Source: Parasphingorhabdus sp. SCSIO 66989
GTDB taxonomy: Bacteria > Pseudomonadota > Alphaproteobacteria > Sphingomonadales > Sphingomonadaceae
Assembly: GCF_032852305.1 (NCBI RefSeq)
Contig: NZ_CP136595.1
Location: forward strand, 1 to 37,931
Direction of reading: 5' to 3'
Length of the DNA stretch: 37,931 nucleotides
The notes under the pieces are model-generated. The model saw nothing but the letters and a program-made list of their open reading frames with translations. It did no database searches and was not told the DNA's origin. The translations under genes and the position numbers were made by a program. Below are positions 31,370 to 37,928 of this stretch, piece by piece (the first letter of the stretch is position 1; every line of letters begins with the position of its first letter).

Positions 31370-33097
31370 TTATCCTCGTGATTTGTCGCGGTCGCGCTCG
31401 CGGGTCTTATCCAGTATTCGCTGTAGGGCTTCATCTTGGTTATCAGGTTCAGCCGGTGGTGCCGGTTCATTGAGCTTGTCGGCGCGTTCGGTTTTGAGCT
31501 TATCGGCAATGGCCTGCAAGTCAGCCAGTGCGTCGTCAACCTCCTTGTCCTGGCCCTGCGGGGCATCGCTATGCGATGGCGCTGTGCGGCTATCCTCTCG
31601 GTCGTCACCGGCGCTAGCGCGGCCCTGCGGGGCGTCACTGCGTTCCGGCTTGTCATCCTGAACAGATTTGTCCGATGACAGTTTATCAGCCATGGCCTGC
31701 AAGTCAGCCAGTGCGTCGTCAACCTCCTTGTCCTGGCCCTGCGGGGCATCGCTATGCGATGGCGCTGTGCGGCTATCCTCTCGGTCGTCACCGGCGCTAG
31801 CGCGGCCCTGCGGGGCGTCACTGCGTTCCGGCTTGTCATCCTGAACAGATTTGTCCGATGACAGTTTATCAGCCATGGCCTGCAAGTCAGCCAGTGCGTC
31901 GTCAACCTCCTTGTCCTGGCCCTGCGGGGCATCGCTATGCGATGGCGCTGCGCGGCTATCCTCTCGCTCGTCACCGGCGCTGTCGCGGCCCTGCGGGGCA
32001 TCGTTTTCCGACTTATCGGCAACCGATGGCGGTTCATAATCCTTCAACTTGTCGAGCTGGTCCAAAGTCTCTGCAAAGGCATCTCTCGCTTCACGATTGA
32101 TTGGCAACTCCGTAGCGCGGGTGAGGTTTTGCGAAACGCTGTCTTTGTCGGGCTGCTCTTTAAGATGCTCTTTCAAGCGAAAGTCCAGGTCATTTGCATA
32201 CGCGCCAATAACCTTACCGGCCTGCCTATACTGATCGTCCTCGGCGCGCTTCAATTCGTTCGCAGCATCGCGATAAACCGAGATTGTATTGCGCAGCTCC
32301 TTAATTTCATATTGGGTAATGCCGACTGTTTCTAATCGTTCGTCGAAACGGTCTGCGCGCTTGATCCGCTCTAGCGAAACTTTCTTAAATTCAGGCCAGC
32401 GTGTTTGCCTGGGCGTAGCGTTGGCCTCCACTCCGCGCTCGCGCAATTGTTCGGCAAAGCTGTCACGCCAGCGCTGCAATGTCTCGCGGTCGGGATAGGT
32501 GCGCTCGCCTGCCTTATTCCTCGCTGCGTAAGTGATGTGAACATGCGGGTGGTCGGTATCGGTATGCAGCGCCATGACATAGCGATGACCGGCAAGCTCT
32601 TTCTTTGCCCATTCTCGCGCCGACTCCATTAAAACATCCGCGTCCATCTCTTTGCCGTGCGAGAGCATCATAGAACGGGAAACATCGCCTTTGCGGCGAT
32701 CATCAAAGCCCTTCACCGCCGCATCATTCCACCGCGCCCATTGTTTCGATATGTCACGCATCTGATCGGCTGTGGTGATGATATTTCCACGCTCGTCCTC
32801 AAGCGCGATATTTTCCGCGTTCTTGTCATCGAGCCGAGAAATATAGGCCAGGTTGCCAAAGCTGCCCGCACCCATTTTCTGGCGACCAGTGACCTTAACC
32901 ATGACCTCCTGGGTGCGCGTGGCGGTTCGCACCATCGTATCAATCGCTTGCTTCTGCGTTTTGAAATGACCGCCGCCAAGCGCGCCGCCAAGTGAAATAT
33001 TGGGCGTTTGATGCGCGGAACCTTTGCGTCCGCGATAAGCGCGGCCATGTAGTCGATCAACCGAATTGGCAACGCCGGGAGATAGGACAGCTACCAT
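31370..33097 (-). CDS. Relaxase (VirD2/MOBP-like)
   Basis: 575 residues from the ATG at 33097, which overlaps the upstream stop (ATGGTAG). Candidate catalytic Tyr85 lies in GNLAYISRLDD. The metal-binding histidine motif is ALHTDTDHPHVHITYAARN (H178, H183, H185, H187). The nuclease domain ends near residue 260, followed by a helical region and then a long acidic disordered tail made of three 61-residue repeats. It should cut TATCCTG/C at 33722/33723 and stay on the 5' end. The tail may be the part read by the coupling protein or a length-variable linker. Confidence 0.9.
   Translation of the reverse strand: MVAVLSPGVANSVDRLHGRAYRGRKGSAHQTPNISLGGALGGGHFKTQKQAIDTMVRTATRTQEVMVKVTGRQKMGAGSFGNLAYISRLDDKNAENIALEDERGNIITTADQMRDISKQWARWNDAAVKGFDDRRKGDVSRSMMLSHGKEMDADVLMESAREWAKKELAGHRYVMALHTDTDHPHVHITYAARNKAGERTYPDRETLQRWRDSFAEQLRERGVEANATPRQTRWPEFKKVSLERIKRADRFDERLETVGITQYEIKELRNTISVYRDAANELKRAEDDQYRQAGKVIGAYANDLDFRLKEHLKEQPDKDSVSQNLTRATELPINREARDAFAETLDQLDKLKDYEPPSVADKSENDAPQGRDSAGDEREDSRAAPSHSDAPQGQDKEVDDALADLQAMADKLSSDKSVQDDKPERSDAPQGRASAGDDREDSRTAPSHSDAPQGQDKEVDDALADLQAMADKLSSDKSVQDDKPERSDAPQGRASAGDDREDSRTAPSHSDAPQGQDKEVDDALADLQAIADKLKTERADKLNEPAPPAEPDNQDEALQRILDKTRERDRDKSRG
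31507..32020 (-). repeat. Three 183-bp tandem repeats in the relaxase C-terminus
   Basis: The period is 183 bp (61 codons). Two copies are almost identical and the third is slightly diverged. Each encodes KEVDDALADLQAMADKL, an acidic Ser/Asp linker and SDAPQG-type motifs. The frame is kept, so copy changes would not break the protein. Confidence 0.9.
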
Positions 33098-33657
33098 GAT
33101 GGACGCCAATATTCATTATCGCGTGTGATGGCCTCAAGCGTGATTTGGAACTGCCTATCTATCGTGTCGATTAACCGCCGCTCCATGGCAACAATCTCGT
33201 CGATACTCATGCGCAGCTCTGGCTTGTTATCCGCACCAATGGCACCTTTGATAGAGCGCACTGCATCATTGAGATTGCGCCCAATCTTGTCCGTTGCGCC
33301 AACCGCTTTCATGATCGCTTCCACGGTTTGCTTGGTCTGTATGATAGGCTCGTCGCCTTCAAAAAAGCGGGCGTATAGCAGCGTTCGGATATACTCGGCA
33401 GGCTTCATATGGAGCGCATCACAATGGCGCTTCACCGCGTCATAGGCTTTCCCGTCAATGATAAATTTCAATGTCACGCGGCCATATCTGTCTGCTTTAT
33501 TCGGCTCTGTCTGCGCGCTTTCCGGCTCCACTAATTGAGCCAGCACAAAGCGAATAAGCTCGCTGCGCGATTGCCCGCGCTCGGCAGCATACGCATCAAG
33601 AGCGTTGGCTAGATCATCCGGCATTTTGACCAAAATCTGACGCAAAACAATCTCCAA
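33091..33657 (-). CDS. MobC-like ribbon-helix-helix relaxosome protein
   Basis: 188 residues. The N-terminus has a ribbon-helix-helix pattern (RQILVKMPDDLANALDAYAAERGQSRSELIRFVLAQL). A second, similar segment follows (RVTLKFIIDGKAYDAVKRHCDALHMKPAEYIRTLL), suggesting two DNA-binding units. The C-terminal part is helical. The start is a TTG: 33657, or 33645 with GGAG upstream. It lies between oriT and the relaxase, typical for the protein that binds the oriT inverted repeat. Confidence 0.8.
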   Translation of the reverse strand: MEIVLRQILVKMPDDLANALDAYAAERGQSRSELIRFVLAQLVEPESAQTEPNKADRYGRVTLKFIIDGKAYDAVKRHCDALHMKPAEYIRTLLYARFFEGDEPIIQTKQTVEAIMKAVGATDKIGRNLNDAVRSIKGAIGADNKPELRMSIDEIVAMERRLIDTIDRQFQITLEAITRDNEYWRPSW

Positions 33658-33673
33658 GCCCCGTGCAGCGGAC

Positions 33674-33723
33674 GACCATTTCTGCCTAGCGTATATACGA
33701 TTGGCCTAAATGGTCTATCCTGC
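33674..33723 (+). other. oriT: oriT candidate with MOBP-type nick site
   Basis: An inverted repeat GACCATTT-CT-GCC (33674-33686) pairs with GGC-CT-AAATGGTC (33703-33715), and CGTATATACG lies in the loop. TATCCTG then ends at 33722 and C follows at 33723. YATCCTG/Y is the RP4/Ti-family nick consensus, with the inverted repeat just 5' of it as in RP4. The nick would be on the plus strand, sending 33723 and up first. Confidence 0.85.
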
Positions 33724-33817
33724 CTTCTCCCTTCCTATAAACCAAAGGTGTTAGGAAGTCTACAAATCACAGAAGAAAATATCTCTATTCGCGCCAGAAG
33801 CGTGAATCCTTTTAAAA
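33724..33817. other. Start of leading region, gene-free
   Basis: No gene. ATTCGCGCC-AGAA-GCGTGAAT at 33787-33807 carries two half-sites of the shared operator facing outward rather than inward. Confidence 0.45.
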
Positions 33818-33843
33818 CAAAAAAAGCCGCCCATTAGGGCGGC
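33818..33843 (-). terminator. Terminator of the oriT-proximal leading gene
   Basis: GCCGCCC-TAAT-GGGCGGC followed by seven T on the minus strand. It stops leading-region transcription before oriT. Confidence 0.85.
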
Positions 33844-33912
33844 TCCTGAATCTAGCTAAGGTAAAACGCGGATGATGAATTACGGGCGCGTTTTGCGCAG
33901 ATGGTGGCGGCG

Positions 33913-34239
33913 CTAGTCGCCGTCACCATCGCGGTCATGAGCGCGGACGCCATCGCCAAAGAGCATCAGCGATCCGAACAGGATGTGCGGAGCCTTAGCG
34001 ACAATGAAAAGCGCCAACGGCACAATCGCCATGCGGAATATCAGCGTATTGCCGGAAAACGTGTCCGGCCCCAGCGCAACGCCAACCAGATAGTCAGCGC
34101 CAAAAGCCAGCGCCAGGATCAAAGACACTATCGCACCAATGTAGCGATACACGATTGCGAAAGCTGCCCATGCGGCAAACGCGATCAATGCCCAATGAAC
34201 ATCGAGCGTAGTTGCCAATGAATGAAACGGTGGTTCCAT
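33913..34239 (-). CDS. Small membrane protein, first gene to enter
   Basis: 108 residues from the ATG at 34239 (AAGGAGAACG). Three hydrophobic helices: WALIAFAAWAAFAIVYRYIGAIVSLILALAFGADYLVGVAL and FRMAIVPLALFIVAKAPHILFGSLMLF. The C-terminus is acidic (HDRDGDGD). It is the gene closest to the nick and so first in the recipient, a position often used for exclusion or anti-defence proteins. Family not recognised. Confidence 0.75.
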   Translation of the reverse strand: MEPPFHSLATTLDVHWALIAFAAWAAFAIVYRYIGAIVSLILALAFGADYLVGVALGPDTFSGNTLIFRMAIVPLALFIVAKAPHILFGSLMLFGDGVRAHDRDGDGD

Positions 34240-34350
34240 GATCGTTCTCCTTGCGGTTGTTCGCCCCAATCTGGCAACCGCAAGTGAACGGTCATCATGA
34301 AGAACGATACGTGAACACTATAACGCGCTGGAAAGTAATCGGCAATGAAC

Positions 34351-34383
34351 AAAAGGAAGCCCGCCATAGGCGGGCTTCCTTTT
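34351..34383. terminator. Strong bidirectional terminator
   Basis: Perfect 15-bp arms AAAAGGAAGCCCGCC / GGCGGGCTTCCTTTT with a 3-base loop. It separates the gene at 34385 from the membrane-protein gene. Confidence 0.85.
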
Positions 34384-34384
34384 G

Positions 34385-34654
34385 TTAGAATAATTGTAGC
34401 TGGTCGGACGGTTCGGACATATCCGGTGCAAGGCCGTTGGGGTCGATAAGCCAGGTGTTGTTATCTGACCTAAAGACTGCGGCGGCATTACCGTGCTGCT
34501 GAATAAATATCTGGTCGGCCAAATCTTTGAGGGATCGATGGAAGTCGCTCGCCTTATGCCCTGATGGGCGGTAGCAATAGACGCCTGCGGCTTTACCACA
34601 CTCGGGGCATCTAACGGCCATTACTGGATGCGGATAGGCTGTGAAGTCGATCAT
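34385..34654 (-). CDS. Zinc-finger protein with C-terminal clamp-binding motif
   Basis: 89 residues. The N-terminus carries a zinc-finger-like CPECGKAAGVYCYRPSGHKASDFHRS, and the C-terminus ends in DQLQLF, which matches the QLxLF sliding-clamp-binding motif. The middle part includes LADQIFIQQHGNAAAVFRSDNNTWLIDPNGL. Ribosome site AAGAGG. A small protein that can sit on the host beta clamp would suit second-strand synthesis or interference with host repair. Last gene of its cluster. Confidence 0.75.
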   Translation of the reverse strand: MIDFTAYPHPVMAVRCPECGKAAGVYCYRPSGHKASDFHRSLKDLADQIFIQQHGNAAAVFRSDNNTWLIDPNGLAPDMSEPSDQLQLF

Positions 34655-34667
34655 GTTTACCTCTTAA

Positions 34668-34826
34668 TTAGAATGCGAAACTGCTTTGCGCTGGCCCGTG
34701 CAATGCGAATTTTCCCCATTGCTCGCCAGTCTTTTCATCTAGGGCTGTCACCAACACGGGTGGTAATGGATCGCGTTCTTGGTGGCTCGGACACCAAGGG
34801 TTAGGGCAAGGCGAAAGCTCTGTCAT
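34668..34826 (-). CDS. 52-residue protein with Lar-like N-terminal Cys motif
   Basis: The ATG at 34826 overlaps the upstream stop in ATGA, and the next gene follows after 13 bases, so the frame is supported by coupling. The sequence starts MTELSPCPNPWCPSHQERD; CPxPWC-type openings are seen in Lar-like restriction-alleviation proteins. The usual second Cys pair is missing, so it may be a shortened member or only a look-alike. Confidence 0.6.
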   Translation of the reverse strand: MTELSPCPNPWCPSHQERDPLPPVLVTALDEKTGEQWGKFALHGPAQSSFAF

Positions 34827-35221
34827 GATAGCATCCCTATCTGATCTTCAAGGGTGACTAGCCACTGACGAATTTTGGCAAGCTCGGTGCTGTCCGATTC
34901 CTCGCGGGTCGGATTTACTCTCTCGCGTAATTCTTCAATCGCGTAATAGAGCGCATCATTTTTGGAGGCTGCAAACCGTCCCCATTTCGCTCCGACATAA
35001 TAGGAACTGCCGCGCAACCCTGTGTTAAATGATGTGGACCAAAGCCAATGATTATCGTCATGCTGGTGAAGCTGTATTCTCGCACTATCCCACGCCATGC
35101 GCGGGTGCTCAAGCGTGAACGTCTCGTCTGCCTCGCCCGCTATAACGGAACCATCCGGGTCAACAGGCAAGCGGATCATTGGTGCTGGCGAATAGCTGAA
35201 CAATGCAAATTGATCGGTCAT
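34823..35221 (-). CDS. Unknown protein
   Basis: 132 residues from the ATG at 35221, which overlaps the upstream stop (ATGA); longer starts are less likely. Contains FALFSYSPAPMIRLPVDPDGSVI, WLWSTSFNTGLRGSSYYVGAKWGRFAASKNDALYYAIEELRERV and a helical end. Similar short domains with WSTSF... GASYY ... A-S--AL--A--EL occur in plasmid and phage accessory proteins. Function unknown. Confidence 0.7.
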   Translation of the reverse strand: MTDQFALFSYSPAPMIRLPVDPDGSVIAGEADETFTLEHPRMAWDSARIQLHQHDDNHWLWSTSFNTGLRGSSYYVGAKWGRFAASKNDALYYAIEELRERVNPTREESDSTELAKIRQWLVTLEDQIGMLS

Positions 35222-35379
35222 GACGTTGCATCCTGATTGAGATACTGACCAACAATCTCGCCGCGATCCCATGCGCCGGAAAGAATGGCTTTCCAGCATA
35301 TCGTGCCTGATACATAGCGACGTGCTGCACATAGTCTTGCTCTGCGTAATTTCGGCTCAACGCCTCTGGTGCTAACCAT
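35218..35379 (-). CDS. 53-residue unknown protein
   Basis: ATG at 35379 with an excellent AAGGAGG ribosome site; its stop overlaps the next start (ATGA). The sequence MVSTRGVEPKLRRARLCAARRYVSG is strongly basic, then WKAILSGAWDRGEIVGQYL. The first six codons reappear as a remnant at 36290-36310. It may bind nucleic acid, given its charge. Confidence 0.65.
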   Translation of the reverse strand: MVSTRGVEPKLRRARLCAARRYVSGTICWKAILSGAWDRGEIVGQYLNQDATS

Positions 35380-35382
35380 GGT

Positions 35383-35571
35383 TCAAGCCTCCTTGGGCAA
35401 TGTGTGAATATAGACCTCAATGGTCTTTTCTGGTTCGACTGCAATTCGACCATACTCATTTGGTTCGCCGGTAAGCCCATTGTCAGCAATGATTTGAACC
35501 GCTGCTTCTATGGATATTTCCAGTGTTGTCTGATGGCCATAACGGTTAGGGATAATCAGATATGCCTTCAT
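35383..35571 (-). CDS. Small unknown protein, first gene after repeat C
   Basis: 62 residues, beta-alpha-beta in outline (KAYLIIPNRYGHQTTLEISIEAAVQIIADNG ... TIEVYIHTLP). Repeat C ends 15 bases upstream, with AAGAGGACAAG as the ribosome site. First gene of the cluster 35571-34385. Function unknown. Confidence 0.7.
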   Translation of the reverse strand: MKAYLIIPNRYGHQTTLEISIEAAVQIIADNGLTGEPNEYGRIAVEPEKTIEVYIHTLPKEA

Positions 35572-35586
35572 TGTTCTTGTCCTCTT

Positions 35587-36260
35587 AAATAGGGGCTTCG
35601 CCCGGTTCCAAACATGGAACCGGCGAACGCCCTCCGGGCGACGGATGGGGGAGAATTTTGGAAAGGGGTCGGTTTTTGTGGGGGGCTTCCCGGCTGCAAG
35701 AGCCTATCGGAGCTGGTGGGGCATGATCCGCGCAGCGGATCCGGCACACCTAGCGCAGATTGGTGATGAAGCTGGGGGGACCGCAAAAACCGCCAAGCGA
35801 GGGAGCGCAGCGAGCGAGACGGTCCAGCCCCTCTAAAATTCGGGGGCAAGGCCCCCGCGCCGATGCCGGTTTACCGGCGTCGGGAAACAAAAGACCAGGC
35901 GCAACGCGCATGGTCGATCATCACCAGTGCGGCCCTGGGCCGCGCTGTCCTGTTGAGCGGTGATGCCGGGGGCATCATCGCGCCCTGGCTGCGGCTGCGA
36001 GGGCATGGCCAGTGATAGAGGCAGCGCCGCTATCGCTGGTCTATGGTCGAGCGGTCGCTTCGCTGCCTAGCAGCATCGGCCCTGTTGCCGATGGCTGCGC
36101 GGCGGCGGCGGGTGAATTGCGAGGGAAGCGAGATTTGACCGGCTCGGCCCGGTCACAATCGAGCGCGCCAAGCAAGAGGGCTGCTTAAGCCCTGATGCGA
36201 GAAAAACCCGGCTCGCTCCGGGTGGTTTCGAGCATCGCCGCTACATACGAAAAGCCCGCC
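35587..36260 (-). repeat. Leading-region hairpin repeat, copy C (full length)
   Basis: Nearly identical to copy A at the gene-proximal end and to copy B in the middle (AACAAAAGACC, GGCCCTGGGCC). A small deletion (GGGGGGACC for GGGGGGAACC) shifts any reading frame but leaves the stems. Homology with copy D continues through the terminator to about 36301. Confidence 0.9.
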
Positions 36261-36282
36261 TAGTGCAAAGCACCAGGCGGGC
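36250..36282 (-). terminator. Terminator before repeat C
   Basis: GCCCGCCTGGTGC-TTT-GCACTAGGCGGGC followed by TTTT on the minus strand; 13-bp stem. The same terminator occurs at 37265-37298. Confidence 0.85.
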
Positions 36283-36289
36283 GGTCGTG

Positions 36290-36310
36290 TCAGCCTCTGG
36301 TGCTAATCAT
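36290..36310 (-). pseudogene. Six-codon remnant of the 53-residue gene
   Basis: ATG ATT AGC ACC AGA GGC TGA follows an AGGAGG ribosome site, as in the intact gene at 35379 (ATG GTT AGC ACC AGA GGC GTT). The remnant's last codons coincide with the shared repeat edge, which is also the 3' end of the gene at 37306 (ACC GGA GGC TGA). This looks like a deletion scar. Confidence 0.65.
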
Positions 36311-36313
36311 GGA

Positions 36314-36580
36314 TCAAACCTCCTGCGCTAAGAAAGCTGTGATAATGTTGTCATAATTCAGGGCATCACTGTTCTTGCCCTCAAGCATTTCTGCAAACTC
36401 AGTTTCGCTAACTGGCTTATCGAGACTATGGCAAGTTACAGTTATATTATGAGCTTTGTTCAGCCTCTTAGCCTCTGCGATCATCTCATCGCGCGATGCT
36501 GTGAAGAAATAGCTCCAAGTATCTTTCGTATCCGATAGCTGTGCAGTAGCAACAAACAGTGTGAAATCTGAATTTAACAT
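36314..36580 (-). CDS. Unknown small protein, only gene after repeat D
   Basis: 88 residues from the ATG at 36580 (AAGAAGGGAAG upstream). Contains FTLFVATAQLSDTKDTWSYFFTASRDEMIAEAKRLNKAHNITVTCH, alternating strand and helix. It is the only intact gene between repeats D and C; the downstream remnant suggests others were lost. Function unknown. Confidence 0.7.
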   Translation of the reverse strand: MLNSDFTLFVATAQLSDTKDTWSYFFTASRDEMIAEAKRLNKAHNITVTCHSLDKPVSETEFAEMLEGKNSDALNYDNIITAFLAQEV

Positions 36581-36601
36581 GATTGACTTCCCTTCTTTCT
36601 T

Positions 36602-37275
36602 AAATAGGGGCTTCGCCCGGTTCCAAACATGGAACCGGCGAACGCCCACCGGGCGACGGGTGGGGGAGAATTTCGGATTGAGGGCCAGTTATTGCGGTGG
36701 GCTTCCGGCTGCAAGAGCCTATCGGAGCTGGTGCTGGATAATCTGCGTATGCAGATCCACAGCACCTAGCGCAGATTGGTGATGAAGCTGGGGGGACCGC
36801 AATAACTGCCAAGCGAGCGAGCGCAGCGAGCGAGACGGTCTAGCCCTTCTGAAATTCGGGGGCAAGGCCCCCGCGCCGATGCCGGTTTACCGGCGTCGGG
36901 AAACGAAAGACCAGGCGCAAGCGCATGGTCGATCATTACCAGTGCGGCCCTCGGCCGCGCTGTCCGTTTGAGCGGTGATGCCGGGGGCATCATCGCGCCC
37001 TGGCTGCGGCTGCGAGGGCATGGCCAGTGATAGAGGCAGCGCCGCTATCGCTGGTCTATGGTCGAGCGGTCGCTTCGCTGCCTAGCAGCATCGGCCCTGT
37101 TGCCGATGGCTGCGCGGCGGCGGCGGGTGAATTGCGAGGGAAGCGAGATTTGACCGGCTCGGCCCGGTCACAATCGAGCGCACCAAGCAAGAGGGCTGCT
37201 TAAGCCCTGATGCGAGAAAAACCCGGCTCGCTCCGGGTGGTTTCGAGCATCGCCGCTACATACGAAAAAGCCCGC
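36602..37275 (-). repeat. Leading-region hairpin repeat, copy D (full length, compensated variant)
   Basis: The distal half matches copy A. The gene-proximal half differs by paired changes: CAGTTATTGCGGT (36686-36698) pairs with ACCGCAATAACTG (36796-36808), and GAATTTC (36668-36674) pairs with GAAATTC (36851-36857). AGGGC (36681-36685) pairs with GCCCT (36843-36847). The central hairpin is ATCTGC/GCAGAT under a perfect GGTGCTG/CAGCACC stem. Structure is kept while sequence changes. Confidence 0.9.
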
Positions 37276-37298
37276 CTAGTGCAAAGCACCAGGCGGGC
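37265..37298 (-). terminator. Terminator before repeat D
   Basis: The same 13-bp stem as 36250-36282, followed by TTTTT on the minus strand. It sits 7 bases after the stop at 37306. Confidence 0.88.
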
Positions 37299-37305
37299 GG
37301 TCGTG

Positions 37306-37611
37306 TCAGCCTCCGGTGGTGAAATAGCGCAGCAACAGAACGGCAGCGCCAATGCTGGCGGCAACTGCGCCTATGCCGGTAAACAGCACTTTGAAGCGCT
37401 CGGTTTTGGTTTCCATCTGGCGCTGCGCAATCTCTGCCTCGATCCGCGTTATATTTTCGCTCATTTCTTTGCTGGTGAGGCGGGCAAGCTGGATTTCTTG
37501 CAATACCTGTTCTTGCTGGGCGCGATGAAGGCTCGCCTGCGACAATGCCGCATCGATGTCGGCCATTGTCTTGCGCACGTTCAACTGGTCAGTATCAAAA
37601 GTCGTCGCCAT
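37306..37611 (-). CDS. Coiled-coil protein with C-terminal membrane helix
   Basis: 101 residues, AGGAGACACC ribosome site. Coiled coil from residue 10 to 70 (VRKTMADIDAALSQASLHRAQQEQVLQEIQLARLTSKEMSENITRIEAEIAQRQ), then one membrane helix (VLFTGIGAVAASIGAAVLLLRYF). Same plan and same place before a repeat as 1148-1342. Last gene of the cluster that begins at 423 across the junction. Confidence 0.75.
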   Translation of the reverse strand: MATTFDTDQLNVRKTMADIDAALSQASLHRAQQEQVLQEIQLARLTSKEMSENITRIEAEIAQRQMETKTERFKVLFTGIGAVAASIGAAVLLLRYFTTGG

Positions 37612-37682
37612 GGGTGTCTCCTGTTTCTCAATATAGCGGTAGGCGGTTAAATTTCCAAGAAGGGTGGGAAGGCTGCGGTGCG

Positions 37683-37928
37683 CTAGTCTCGCTCAAGGAT
37701 CGCGGCAACATCTTCGGCAATGTCATTGCCCTGCGTATCAACGAAAAGCGTATAGCCTTGCTCCAACTGATCGCGGACCATGAGGTTAGAAAAATTGCCC
37801 TCTGCGGTGCGGACCAGCCAGTTCGCAATATAGGTATCGTCATCTATGGGGTGATGCCATAGACACCGTATTTCGCAGCCTGCCTTGCGCAGTTCTTCGC
37901 GCAACGTGGTGAAGGGTGTGTTCTTCAT
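37683..37928 (-). CDS. Small unknown protein, paralogue of 5656-5919
   Basis: 81 residues. Shares MKNTPFTTLREELRKAGC, WLV, GYTLF and DVAAIL positions with the protein just upstream of ardC. Its ATG at 37928 overlaps the stop of the gene that starts at 211 once the ends are joined. Two copies in separate repeat-headed clusters suggest a useful early function, not identified. Confidence 0.75.
   Translation of the reverse strand: MKNTPFTTLREELRKAGCEIRCLWHHPIDDDTYIANWLVRTAEGNFSNLMVRDQLEQGYTLFVDTQGNDIAEDVAAILERD

Noticed and set aside
31321-32037. 238-residue Arg-rich frame in the relaxase tail
   Set aside because: Out-of-frame translation of the 183-bp repeats.
438-37275. Repeats as insertion sequences or a CRISPR array
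   Set aside because: No transposase, no terminal inverted repeats or target duplications seen, always in the promoter position; unit length and spacing do not fit CRISPR.
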